Source: Candidatus Eisenbergiella merdipullorum (GTDB taxonomy: Bacteria; Bacillota; Clostridia; Lachnospirales; Lachnospiraceae). From it: a stretch of DNA of 44,954 nucleotides. The notes beneath the pieces were generated by a model. The model ran no database searches. It worked only from the letters and a program-made list of their open reading frames with translations, and was not told the origin of the DNA. A program made the translations under genes and the position numbers. Of the stretch, positions 1 to 8,380 are shown piece after piece; the stretch's first letter is position 1, and each line of letters starts with the position of its first letter. The stretch is from positions 1-44,954 of the forward strand of contig DWYY01000061.1 of the NCBI GenBank assembly GCA_019118445.1, read 5' to 3'.

Positions 1-130
1 TTTACGGGTAGCAAGTAATCCCACGCGTGGCTGGCAGGCCAATAAAAGACGCACTTGTGCGTAGCTAGAGGTATTAGGGCTATGCCCGAAAAAGAAAAAC
101 CACCCGCTATGCGGGTGGATATTTATTTCT
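1..130 (+). mobile_element. Possible right-end remnant of an IS200/IS605-type element
   Basis: No gene is visible in bases 1-316. The first 118 bases hold a run of small hairpins: the palindrome CCACGCGTGG, then GCAC-TT-GTGC, GGGC-TAT-GCCC, and CCACCCGC-TAT-GCGGGTGG after an A-rich stretch. Such packing with a terminal hairpin is seen at right ends of IS200/IS605 elements, where it can overlap the guide RNA made from the end of tnpB. No transposase is inside the window, so this is an inference from structure. A simple gene end plus terminator is the alternative. Confidence 0.3.
100..127 (+). terminator. Stem-loop with T-rich tail
   Basis: An 8-bp perfect stem CCACCCGC/GCGGGTGG closes a TAT loop and is followed by ATATTTATTT. 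It would end transcription entering from the left and isolate the pst promoter. It may instead be the subterminal hairpin of the possible insertion element. Confidence 0.5.
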
Positions 131-204
131 GTAAATTTTTGCCTGTAAAGTCTGAAATTTGTTTTCTAAATTTCATTTAAAGAAATTGATATTTTTTATA
201 AATA

Positions 205-259
205 TTTACATATTCTTTACATGCACAGGATGACGTATTTTACATATGCGTTCTATAAT
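205..259 (+). promoter_or_regulatory. Pho-box promoter of pstS
   Basis: TTTACA occurs at 205-210, 216-221 and 239-244. The first two are 11 bp apart and the third about two more turns along, fitting the TTWACA direct repeats bound by PhoP-type regulators in Firmicutes. A perfect -10, TATAAT, lies at 254-259, so the repeats span roughly -60 to -22. This predicts phosphate-starvation control. The regulator itself is not in the window. Confidence 0.65.
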
Positions 260-316
260 CTGTATTTGAAACAGAGATAGAAAAGAAAGACAAAATATTA
301 AAGGAGGTCCATTCAA

Positions 317-1339
317 ATGAAAAGGAAAGTTTTGGCAGCCTTTATGACGGTATTTATGGTATCAGGGCTTCTTGCCGGATGCACAAGCAGCACGACGAGC
401 ACCACGACGGCGTCGAGCTCTGCAGCGGAAAGCAGTTCTGCAGCGGAAAGCACCGCGGCAGAGGAAAGCTCTTCTGCGCAGGAAAGCACTGCGGCGGAAG
501 AGAGTTCTGCGGCAGCAGAAGAGAGCACGGCTTCTGAGGAAGCCTCCCTGCCGGAGGATCTGAGCGGCACGATCACGGCGGCAGGTTCTTCCGCGCTGAA
601 GCCCCTTGTGGATGATGCGGCAAACGCTTTTAACGAGATGTATCCGGATGTTGCGATCACCGTTGACGCGGGAGGATCCGGAGAAGGTCTCAAGCAGGTC
701 GCGGAAGGAACCGTTGATATCGGTAATTCAGATGTGACGGCGGAAGAAAAGCTGGATGCGGATCAGGCGGCAAAGCTGGTTGACCATCAGGTATGCGTCA
801 TCACCATGGCTCCCATCGTGAACAACGATGTAAAAGAAGGCGGCGTGACGAATCTGACCAAGGATCAGTTGATTTCCATCTTTACCGGGGAAACGACCAA
901 CTGGAAGGATGTGGGAGGCCCGGATGAAGATATCGTGCTGGTAACCAGACCTACCTCCTCCGGAACACGCGCAACCTTTGAAAAATATGCTCTGGATGGA
1001 AATGAAGAGGCTTCCAACGCATCTATGGAAACAGATGATTCCGGCGTTCTTCTTCAGAATGTAAAGGATACCAAAGGCGCGATCGGATATGTGGCGCTGT
1101 CCTACCTGACCGGTGATCCCGGCGTTTCCACCGTCGCCATCGACGGAGTAGAGCCTACGCTTGAGAATACCTACTCAGGAGATTATCCGGTTTGGACCTA
1201 TGAGCATATGTATACAAACGGTGAGCCCAATGAGGTGTGCGATGCCTTTATCAAATACATTATGTCTGATGAATATGGCGCAAACATGGAAAAACTGGGA
1301 TATGGCGTATCTTCTAAAATGACGGTAACTGAGCACTGA
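317..1339 (+). CDS. pstS: Phosphate ABC transporter substrate-binding lipoprotein PstS
   Basis: This is the extracytoplasmic phosphate receptor of the Pst importer. Residues 1-22 are a lipoprotein signal ending in LAGC (Cys22 lipidated). Residues 23-80 form a Ser/Ala/Glu-rich linker built from near-repeats. The binding domain (about 85-330) shows the family motifs TAAGSSALKPL, GGSGEGLKQV, VDIGNSD and RPTSSGTRATFEKY. The total of 340 residues is normal once the linker is allowed for. A strong AAGGAGG lies just upstream of the ATG. The gene follows a Pho-box promoter and is separated from pstC by an intercistronic terminator, which usually leaves the binding protein more abundant than the permeases. 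Confidence 0.93.
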   Translation: MKRKVLAAFMTVFMVSGLLAGCTSSTTSTTTASSSAAESSSAAESTAAEESSSAQESTAAEESSAAAEESTASEEASLPEDLSGTITAAGSSALKPLVDDAANAFNEMYPDVAITVDAGGSGEGLKQVAEGTVDIGNSDVTAEEKLDADQAAKLVDHQVCVITMAPIVNNDVKEGGVTNLTKDQLISIFTGETTNWKDVGGPDEDIVLVTRPTSSGTRATFEKYALDGNEEASNASMETDDSGVLLQNVKDTKGAIGYVALSYLTGDPGVSTVAIDGVEPTLENTYSGDYPVWTYEHMYTNGEPNEVCDAFIKYIMSDEYGANMEKLGYGVSSKMTVTEH

Positions 1340-1375
1340 CGGCTGAGTGATCCGGAAGGAATGAGAAAAGGATGA

Positions 1376-1414
1376 GGGAGCGGACTTGTCGGGCGGATAA
1401 GTCCGCTCCCTTTT
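1376..1414 (+). terminator. Intercistronic terminator/attenuator between pstS and pstC
   Basis: A perfect 12-bp stem (GGGAGCGGACTT/AAGTCCGCTCCC) is followed directly by TTTTCC. It lies between pstS and pstC on the same strand, so it probably attenuates read-through rather than ending the operon. Confidence 0.8.
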
Positions 1415-1484
1415 CCGTAAGAAAAGTACGTACCACCCGACGTTCCTGGCATCAAGAGTTCGTTATATCAAGAGGATGAACATC

Positions 1485-2393
1485 ATGGAAAAAAAGAAAC
1501 AGAGAATGTTTTATAATGAATATTTCTGGCGGGGGCTTTCGATCTTCTTCGGGATTTTTGTCATCGCCCTTACGATCATCATCGGCGCGTTCCTGATCTA
1601 TAAAGGCTCGGATACCTTCCTGAAATTCAGGCATACGCTGTGGGAATTTCTTGGTTCTGCCGAGTGGGATCCCGTGGACAGCGCGGAAGGCGGCGGAAAG
1701 ACGGGCGCGTTGATCTTCATCGCCGGTTCTCTTGCGGTCTGCGGCCTCGCCCTGGTGATCGCGGCGCCCTTTGCGCTGTGCTCCGCGATTTTCATGACGG
1801 AGATCGCGCCCAAATTCGGGGAAAAAATTTACCGGCCCGTGGTTGAGATCTTTGCAGGGATCCCGTCTGTCGTATACGGATGGGTGGGGCTGACGGTCCT
1901 GGTCCCTGCGATCAAGACGGTGTTCCACCGTCAGGTGGGGCATTCGGTCCTCGCCGCAGGTCTGGTGCTGGCCGTTATGATCTTTCCCACGATCACGAGC
2001 GTATCGGCGGATGCCCTCGCGGCGGTTCCGACGGAATACAGGGACGCCGCCTATGGCCTCGGCTCCACCCGCTGGCAGGCGATCTGGCGCGTTATGATAC
2101 CGGCGTCTTCCTCCGGGATCATAACCGGCGTGATCCTGGGACTGGCCCGCGCGTTCGGAGAAGCGCTTGCGGTGGCAATGGTGATCGGGCAGACGACGGC
2201 TCTTCCCAAAAGCATTTTTTCAACGACAAAGACACTGACCACCGAGATTGCGGCCCAGATGGGAAATGCGATGGAGGGCGGGGAGCTGAAGGCCGCGCTG
2301 TGGACGATGGCGCTGCTCCTGTTTTTGATCTCGCTGTTCTTCATCACGCTGATCCATCAGCTTTCCGGAAAAGGCAAGAAGGGAGAGAAGTAA
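1485..2393 (+). CDS. pstC: Phosphate ABC transporter permease PstC
   Basis: One of the two membrane subunits of the phosphate importer. About six hydrophobic segments are visible, and the permease coupling loop reads ARAFGEALAVAMVIG near residue 220. At 302 residues the length is typical. An in-frame ATG at 1476 abuts AGAGG with no spacing, whereas the ATG at 1485 has AGAGG nine bases upstream, so 1485 is preferred. pstA follows after one base, implying coupled translation. Confidence 0.9.
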   Translation: MEKKKQRMFYNEYFWRGLSIFFGIFVIALTIIIGAFLIYKGSDTFLKFRHTLWEFLGSAEWDPVDSAEGGGKTGALIFIAGSLAVCGLALVIAAPFALCSAIFMTEIAPKFGEKIYRPVVEIFAGIPSVVYGWVGLTVLVPAIKTVFHRQVGHSVLAAGLVLAVMIFPTITSVSADALAAVPTEYRDAAYGLGSTRWQAIWRVMIPASSSGIITGVILGLARAFGEALAVAMVIGQTTALPKSIFSTTKTLTTEIAAQMGNAMEGGELKAALWTMALLLFLISLFFITLIHQLSGKGKKGEK

Positions 2394-2394
2394 A

Positions 2395-3273
2395 GTGAAG
2401 AAAAAAATGAGTCGGGCAAGAAAAATGGACAGATTCATGACAGTCGTATTTTATGCGGTTGCCGTATTCTTCCTGGTGCTGCTGGCAGCATTCGCGGGCA
2501 AAGTGATCATCGGCGGATTCCTCGGAGCCAGGCCGGAGATGTTCGCCTTCAAACGTCAGGGGAGCATCGGAAACCAGCTTTTTAACACCATTTATCTCGT
2601 TTTTGTGGCGCTGGTCTGCTCTGTCCCGGTGGGCGTGTTCGCGGGGATCTACCTGGCCGTCTATGCCAAACGGGGATTTCTGACGAAATTCCTCAGGATC
2701 TGCATTGAGACGCTGTCCTCCCTGCCTTCCATCGTGGTCGGACTGTTCGGATATCTGGTGTTTCTGGTCTTTATGGGAATGGGAAAGAGCCTGCTGGCAG
2801 GCGCTCTGTCCGTGTCGATCCTCACCCTTCCCCTGCTGACCACCACGACGGAGGACGCCATCCGTGGACTTCCGGAAGGGTATTTTCAGGGCAGCCTGGG
2901 GCTGGGCGCCACAAAATGGCAGTCGGTCTTCCATGTGGTCCTGCCGGCCTGCGTCCCGAGGATCATGACGGGCGTCATCCTGGCTGCGGGAAGAGGCTTC
3001 GGGGAAGCGGCGGCCCTGCTGTATACAACCGGGTCCGGCAGCACCCTCCGCTGGGGCAACTGGAATATCGCTTCCCCGACCTGCCCGTTAAATATCCTCC
3101 GTCCTGCGGAAACCCTTTCTACCCAGATTTGGAACCTTCAGATCAACGGACAGGACCGGGCCCTTGCCAACCTGGCTTCGGCGGTGCTAATGCTCCTTGT
3201 CCTGGTATTCAATATCACGGCAAACGCGTGGAGCAGAAGGATCGAAGCGCGCAATGCCGGGAAGAAATCCTAA
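2395..3273 (+). CDS. pstA: Phosphate ABC transporter permease PstA
   Basis: Second membrane subunit of the Pst importer, about 292 residues with six predicted membrane segments and the coupling loop GRGFGEAAALLYTTG near residues 200-215. The start is a GTG one base after the pstC stop, with GGGAG in the pstC tail serving as ribosome binding site. The usual next genes, pstB (ATPase) and phoU, are missing. The stop codon overlaps the stop of the convergent histidine kinase gene within CTAA, so no terminator can sit between them. Confidence 0.9.
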   Translation: MKKKMSRARKMDRFMTVVFYAVAVFFLVLLAAFAGKVIIGGFLGARPEMFAFKRQGSIGNQLFNTIYLVFVALVCSVPVGVFAGIYLAVYAKRGFLTKFLRICIETLSSLPSIVVGLFGYLVFLVFMGMGKSLLAGALSVSILTLPLLTTTTEDAIRGLPEGYFQGSLGLGATKWQSVFHVVLPACVPRIMTGVILAAGRGFGEAAALLYTTGSGSTLRWGNWNIASPTCPLNILRPAETLSTQIWNLQINGQDRALANLASAVLMLLVLVFNITANAWSRRIEARNAGKKS

Positions 3274-5021
3274 CAGATCGTCACCACAGCCGCAAGATAG
3301 CCCTCTTTGGTACGGAAGTAGGAAAGCCCGCTTTCGTTTCCGTAGTGAAGCTGCAGCCGTTCATTGACATTGCGGATGCCAAAACCGTTGCTGACAGGAA
3401 GATCTGTTTCCTCATACCGCAGAAAGGCGTTCAATTTGTCAGGATCAGCGCCGACACCGGTATCGGTTACGGTGATCGTTACGGCTTTGCCCTGCTTGGC
3501 AATGGAAATGGTGATCAACAGCTTCGATATTTCCGGATTATGGAGGATTCCGTTTTCTGCCAATGGCTGCAGCGTAAATTTGGGAATGCGCTGTCCGGAC
3601 AGCAGGTCGTCCGGAGCATTTACGATAAGTTCAATACGACCGGGCCGTTCCAACTGGCTGATGCGGATGAATTCCCGGATATTGTCAAGCTCGCTGCAGA
3701 TAGGAATGAGAGCGTCCGGCTGAGAAATACTGTAGTGCATCATATTGGAGATGGAGGATACGATATCAGCGATGGTATCCTCGTTTTTCTCCAAAGCCAT
3801 CCAACTGACAATATCCAGAGCATTATACAGAAAATGCGGATTTATCTGCGCCTGAAGCGCGTGAAGGACAGCCGTGCGCTTGGCGCGGTTTTCCTCGATG
3901 ATGCGTTCAATCAGGATATTTTCCTTTTGGATCAGTTCGGAAAAGCTGCGGCAGAGGATGCGCAGCTCTTTATCCTTCCAGGCGTCAAGCCTGCGAATAT
4001 CGAAGCTGCGGGTATCGTCTATGGTGCCGATCAACTGTGCCAGCGAGATGACCGGCGCAGTGATGTTGCGGGTGATCAGGTATAAGATTCCGATCAAAAC
4101 AGGAAAAAACAGGATGGAAAAGAACAGATAAATGCGCAGGGATTTCTGTATCATGGCCGTAATGTCGGAATAGGGTGTAAAAAAAGTCAGAAAGAGATCG
4201 TTTTCTATGGAAGCTGTATTGACCATATATTTTTTCCCAGAGATCATGCAGGGCTCCGAGGAATCTCTCTGATCGTTTGACAGGAGCGAAAAAGGCAGGG
4301 AGGTTACCTTTCCATAGGAGTACAGGATCTCATCATATTCATTGGAAAGGATCACACTGCTGTTGGTAGTGAGAGTGCCCAGGGACAGTTTTTCTATAAA
4401 AGCGGATTCAGGAATGGCGATGACTACGACGCCGATGCCTTCCGATGATGAATTAACCAGAGAATAATTCCAGACGCAGCAGGCATAACACAGTTCTTTA
4501 GTTTCTTCATTTAAAAAGAAATAGGGCGACCAGTTGGTCAGAAGCGTCCGGCTGTACCAGTCTTCCGATGAAACACTAAGAGAGCTGTAAACCTGGCTGG
4601 TTCTGGTCTTGATATTTTCCGAGAGAGAATAGGAATCACAGTAAGCGGCAAGAGGAATCTGGTCGCTCAGATACAGAATAAAACGGCAGTCCAGATTTGC
4701 GGAAAAAAGCTGCTGGTTTAAATAACCGTTGAATTCCTTGCGCAGCGCTTCCCGCGCGCGGAACATATCCAGATATTTGGAGCTGTCGGTGTTGATCAAA
4801 GCGCCGACAGTTTCGTCATTGACCAGTTGGAACGGAATCATATTAAAGGAATCGATGTAGCTGGCAAAAATCGTTTCATTGTATTTCTGCAGACTGGACT
4901 GCTGCCTGCTGATCTCTGTGAACAGCATGTTGCGGAAAATACCATAAAGCATCAGATAAGAGATGAGAAAAACGGCGGAAATTGGGACACACAGGGCAAG
5001 AAAAATTTTTTTGCGCATCAA
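3270..5021 (-). CDS. YesM-type sensor histidine kinase
   Basis: Membrane sensor kinase of the YesM/LytS-like family, which pairs with AraC-type response regulators to control carbohydrate uptake. Of 583 residues, about 8-30 form the first membrane segment, 31-290 the extracellular sensor, 295-318 the second membrane segment, and 315-370 a HAMP-like linker. The His_kinase domain has the phosphoacceptor H396 in QINPHFLYN. The ATPase part shows an N-box (LQPLAEN, 484-490), DTGVG (520-524) and GFGIRN. It lies 25 bases after the response regulator gene on the same strand. The likely target is the divergent sugar transporter from 6406, since the signal and both proteins fit that common arrangement. 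Confidence 0.88.
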   Translation of the reverse strand: MMRKKIFLALCVPISAVFLISYLMLYGIFRNMLFTEISRQQSSLQKYNETIFASYIDSFNMIPFQLVNDETVGALINTDSSKYLDMFRAREALRKEFNGYLNQQLFSANLDCRFILYLSDQIPLAAYCDSYSLSENIKTRTSQVYSSLSVSSEDWYSRTLLTNWSPYFFLNEETKELCYACCVWNYSLVNSSSEGIGVVVIAIPESAFIEKLSLGTLTTNSSVILSNEYDEILYSYGKVTSLPFSLLSNDQRDSSEPCMISGKKYMVNTASIENDLFLTFFTPYSDITAMIQKSLRIYLFFSILFFPVLIGILYLITRNITAPVISLAQLIGTIDDTRSFDIRRLDAWKDKELRILCRSFSELIQKENILIERIIEENRAKRTAVLHALQAQINPHFLYNALDIVSWMALEKNEDTIADIVSSISNMMHYSISQPDALIPICSELDNIREFIRISQLERPGRIELIVNAPDDLLSGQRIPKFTLQPLAENGILHNPEISKLLITISIAKQGKAVTITVTDTGVGADPDKLNAFLRYEETDLPVSNGFGIRNVNERLQLHYGNESGLSYFRTKEGYLAAVVTIC

Positions 5022-5046
5022 GGCTCTCCTTTCTGGAGCGATCTCA

Positions 5047-6123
5047 TCATAGATGGAGGTTTCGGTATTCCGTCGGGTTTACGCCGACTTTTTTTCGGAA
5101 CAGCGTAGAAAAATAGCCGGCATCCTCATAACCGCACCGGTGTGCAATCTCTGAAATGGAATAGTTCGGAGAGGACAAAAGCTGTTTGGCGGTTTCCAGC
5201 CGTTTTTCGGTCACATAATTATTCAGATTTTTGCCCGCGTTCTGTTTGAAGAGCGTGCTCAGATAGGCGAGCGTAATATTCATCTCATCCGCCATGGAAG
5301 AGATGGAGAAGCCCGGTTCGGTGTAATGTTCCTCAATATATTGCAGCGCAAAACGGTACAGGGCGCTTGCATTCTTGCTTTTCGTCTGGATCAGCAGATT
5401 CAGGATATCAAAATACAGGCTCTCCAGATAGTTTGCCTTGGCGGCGGAGTTGGGCAGGGTATAAAATGTGTCGAGCGTATGCGCCTGTGAGGTATGCAGG
5501 GACTTCAGAGAAAAATGAATTTCCTCCAGATACTCATACAGGAGAGAAATAAGCTGTCCGCCCATAATATTGCAGTTGGGGCCGCTGATGCAGCCGCAGT
5601 AAAGCGGGCTGCGGAAAAAATCTTCAATCCGGTCGATATCGTGCCGGCGCAGCGCCTCGATCAGTTCTTTCTTGTAGTCAGCCTCAGAAAGCGCCAGAAG
5701 CTGTTTGTGGGAAGCGGCCCTGGCAAGAGAGAGCCGGGTCAGGATTTCCTCCAGCTCGTTCAGCTTCTTTCGCGTCACCGGCTTCAGGATATAGTGGTTT
5801 ACATGATACTGCATTGCGCTTTTGGCATATTCAAATTCACGGTAACCGCTCAAAAGGATGATCGGAATACCGGAAAATCTGGGGGATTCATAAATGCTCT
5901 TAGCGAGCTCGATCCCATCCATGTACGGCATTTTGATATCGGAAATAACGGCATCAGGGCGGCAGCTTTCCAAAAAGGCCAAAGCCTCCCTGCCATCGGA
6001 AACACAGCCGCAGATCACGCCGTGAAAACCCGCCCAGTTGATTTGTTGTTTCAGTCCTTCTAATACAAAGGGCTGATCGTCTACTAATAAAACTTTAAAC
6101 GAATCTGTCATATCAATCCCCAT
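5047..6123 (-). CDS. YesN-type response regulator with AraC DNA-binding domain
   Basis: Cytoplasmic partner of the adjacent YesM-type kinase. The receiver domain (about 8-125) has the acidic pair DD15-16, the phosphoacceptor D62 in ISDIKMPYMDG, and K114 in YILKP. A linker with helical segments leads to a C-terminal AraC-type double helix-turn-helix (about 258-355, with GYEDAGYFSTLFRKKVG and NPTEYR). The length of 358 residues is within the family range. Two starts are possible: the ATG at 6123 with AAGGA, or the ATG at 6111 with GGGGA. It is divergent from the sugar ABC genes and probably binds the AT-rich DNA between them. Confidence 0.88.
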   Translation of the reverse strand: MGIDMTDSFKVLLVDDQPFVLEGLKQQINWAGFHGVICGCVSDGREALAFLESCRPDAVISDIKMPYMDGIELAKSIYESPRFSGIPIILLSGYREFEYAKSAMQYHVNHYILKPVTRKKLNELEEILTRLSLARAASHKQLLALSEADYKKELIEALRRHDIDRIEDFFRSPLYCGCISGPNCNIMGGQLISLLYEYLEEIHFSLKSLHTSQAHTLDTFYTLPNSAAKANYLESLYFDILNLLIQTKSKNASALYRFALQYIEEHYTEPGFSISSMADEMNITLAYLSTLFKQNAGKNLNNYVTEKRLETAKQLLSSPNYSISEIAHRCGYEDAGYFSTLFRKKVGVNPTEYRNLHL

Positions 6124-6327
6124 TCTATCCTTTTATCTTATTTCATAACCTGTCTGAATGAATCATTATCTATATTTTTGCAAAAATGAAAAAGGGTGTC
6201 AATTCCATGCCGCGCATAGTTAAAAAAATTCAACTTGAGTTAAAAATATTAAAATTACCTAATGGATAGAGAAACGGTTGTTTTAAATGTATTAAAAAAA
6301 TTAAAAAATTATCTAAAAAAATTAAAA

Positions 6328-6356
6328 TTGCAACATAGAAATTCAAAAAATATAAT
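6328..6356 (+). promoter_or_regulatory. Sigma-A-type promoter of the sugar ABC operon
   Basis: TTGCAA at 6328-6333 and a perfect TATAAT at 6351-6356 are separated by exactly 17 bases in very AT-rich DNA. Transcription would begin near 6363. This rules out a protein start at 6262 and supports the TTG start at 6406. Confidence 0.7.
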
Positions 6357-6405
6357 GAAAACATATAAATCATACATAAATAAGCAAGGGAGAGGAGAGG
6401 GCGAG

Positions 6406-7347
6406 TTGCGGAAAAGAGATAAGAAAAATAAAAAAATTGTAGTAACAGAAGCCGTCATTAAGGAAAACATAAAACTGTATGCATTTATGATTCCGGTATT
6501 TATACTGATCGCGATCTTTTCGTATGGGCCGATGTTCGGTCTCATCATTGCCTTTCAGGATTATATGCCAGGTTCATCCTTCTGGGGGGAGGATGTGATC
6601 TGGGTCGGGCTTCGTCACTTTGAAAGATTTATTCAGGGAAAATATTTTGAGCGTCTGATCAGGAACACGCTTCATTTGAGCATCCTGAACCTGATCTTTG
6701 GATTCACCGCGCCGATTCTCTTCGCGCTGCTTTTGGATCAGATCAAACGGACCAGATTCAAGAAAACCATCCAGACAGCCAGTTACATGCCCTACTTCAT
6801 CTCAACCGTGGTAGTGGCGGGCATGGTGCTTTCGTTTATCGATGAGGGAGGGATCATCTCCCGGTTTTTAAGCGCTGTATTCGGGCTGGAGGACAGAAAC
6901 TGGAGAGAGGTGGGAAGCGCTTTCTCTACGATCTATACGATCACAAACGTGTGGAAGGGTTTCGGCTTCGGTAGCATCCTCTATATTTCCACTATTTCCT
7001 CCATTGACCAGAGCCAGTATGAATCGGCCAGGATCGACGGGGCAAACCGTCTTCAGCAGTGTCTGTACATTACGCTTCCGGGGCTTACAAACATCATCGC
7101 GATCAATCTGATCATGGCGATCGGCAGGATCCTGGCAACCAACAGCGATCTGATCCTGCTGTTGTATACGCCTGCGGTGTACGATGTGGCGGACGTGATC
7201 GGGACCTATACCTACCGTCTCGGCATCGAGGGAGGACAGTACAGTTATACGACGGCGGCGGGCCTGTTCATGTCGGTGATCGGGTTTGTGCTGACCTTTA
7301 TTGCCAATAAGATCAGCAACAAAATGACAGGCTACGGATTGTGGTAG
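6406..7347 (+). CDS. LplB-type carbohydrate ABC transporter permease
   Basis: Inner-membrane subunit of a carbohydrate ABC importer (binding-protein-dependent permease of the LplB/YtcP group). It has six hydrophobic segments starting at IKLYAFMIPVFILIAIF and the coupling loop YESARIDGANRLQQ. The reading frame is open from an ATG at 6262, but that start precedes the promoter and codes for an AT-driven Lys/Asn-rich stretch. The TTG at 6406 has AGGAGAGG five bases upstream and gives about 313 residues, normal for the family. No ATPase gene is nearby; such systems commonly share an MsmK-like ATPase. The second permease follows after 12 bases. Confidence 0.85.
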   Translation: MRKRDKKNKKIVVTEAVIKENIKLYAFMIPVFILIAIFSYGPMFGLIIAFQDYMPGSSFWGEDVIWVGLRHFERFIQGKYFERLIRNTLHLSILNLIFGFTAPILFALLLDQIKRTRFKKTIQTASYMPYFISTVVVAGMVLSFIDEGGIISRFLSAVFGLEDRNWREVGSAFSTIYTITNVWKGFGFGSILYISTISSIDQSQYESARIDGANRLQQCLYITLPGLTNIIAINLIMAIGRILATNSDLILLLYTPAVYDVADVIGTYTYRLGIEGGQYSYTTAAGLFMSVIGFVLTFIANKISNKMTGYGLW

Positions 7348-7359
7348 GAGGGAAAACAA

Positions 7360-8277
7360 ATGCAGCAAAAACATGCGGCAGCGAGGAAAAACAAGATAAG
7401 AGAAGGCAACCCGGTGATCACGGTGATCCTGTACCTGCTGGCAGGTCTGGTCGCTCTGATCACGGTATATCCCATGTATTATGTACTGATATTATCCATC
7501 AGCGAACCGGCGGCGGCGATCAAAATGGACGCTTATCTCATCCCCAAAGGGTTTTCCCTGTCCGCTTATCAGCTTCTGGCGGGGAATGAAGAGATGTGGC
7601 GGGCTTATCTGAATACCATCCTTTATACGGTGCCGACCACGGTGCTGATGCTGGTGACCAGCATGATGGTGGCTTACCCGCTTACCTATAAGAACCTGCT
7701 GGGAAGGAAATTCATCAATACGTTTCTGCTGATCCCCATGTATTTCGGGGGCGGCATGATCCCCACGTTCCTACTGATGACGAAGCTCGGCCTGTATGGC
7801 AGTCCGCTGTCTCAGATCATCCCCGTGTGCTTTTCCATCTGGTACATCATTTTGACCAAGGCGTTCCTGAGCAGCATTCCGGAGGGACTCAGGGAGGCGG
7901 CCAGGATCGACGGGGCAGGCGTGTTACAGGTACTTCTGAAAATATATCTGCCGCTCGCGAAGCCGATCATGGCGGTGATCGCGGTGTACACGATCGTAAA
8001 TGTGTGGAACAGTTGGTTCCAGGCGATGATCTATCTGCCTAAGGTGGAATGGCAGCCGCTGCAGTTGTTTCTGAGAAGGATCCTGGTGGAAAACACCCAG
8101 CAGGTGGGAGCTACCATGGACCCGGAGGTGGCGGAGGAAATGGTGCGCAGACAGATGTCCAACGCGCAGCTAAAATACGCCATGATCATCTTTACCTCCC
8201 TCCCGGTGCTGTTCACCTATCCGTTCTTTCAGAAATATTTTGTAAAGGGCGTCATGCTGGGATCGTTAAAGGAGTAA
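7360..8277 (+). CDS. LplC/YtcP-type carbohydrate ABC transporter permease
   Basis: Second membrane subunit of the same importer, 305 residues with six hydrophobic segments. The coupling loop is EGLREAARIDGAGVLQ, and the C-terminus FFQKYFVKGVMLGSLKE is typical of this subfamily. GGAGGG precedes the ATG. It is transcribed with the upstream permease and the downstream lipoprotein, giving the usual B-C-A order of LplABC-type cassettes, with the YesM/YesN pair divergent to them. Confidence 0.88.
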   Translation: MQQKHAAARKNKIREGNPVITVILYLLAGLVALITVYPMYYVLILSISEPAAAIKMDAYLIPKGFSLSAYQLLAGNEEMWRAYLNTILYTVPTTVLMLVTSMMVAYPLTYKNLLGRKFINTFLLIPMYFGGGMIPTFLLMTKLGLYGSPLSQIIPVCFSIWYIILTKAFLSSIPEGLREAARIDGAGVLQVLLKIYLPLAKPIMAVIAVYTIVNVWNSWFQAMIYLPKVEWQPLQLFLRRILVENTQQVGATMDPEVAEEMVRRQMSNAQLKYAMIIFTSLPVLFTYPFFQKYFVKGVMLGSLKE

Positions 8278-8317
8278 GGAAGAAACAAGATCCGCCGGAA
8301 GGGATATTTATTTCGGG

Positions 8318-8341
8318 AAAGAACCGCGTTCTGCGGTCTTT
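8318..8341 (+). other. Intercistronic stem-loop before the binding-protein gene
   Basis: AAAGA(A)CCGC pairs with GCGGTCTTT around a five-base loop, with one bulged A. There is no U-tract. It lies 40 bases before the binding-protein start, where such structures often protect the 3' segment of a processed message and raise binding-protein output. That role is an inference. Confidence 0.4.
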
Positions 8342-8380
8342 GGATACAAGAAACTATAAAACAAAGAAGGGAGAAGCAGT

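Noticed and set aside
2916..4085. 389-codon plus-strand frame across the end of pstA and the kinase gene
   Set aside because: Shadow frame crossing two well-supported genes on opposite strands; no motif and no ribosome binding site.
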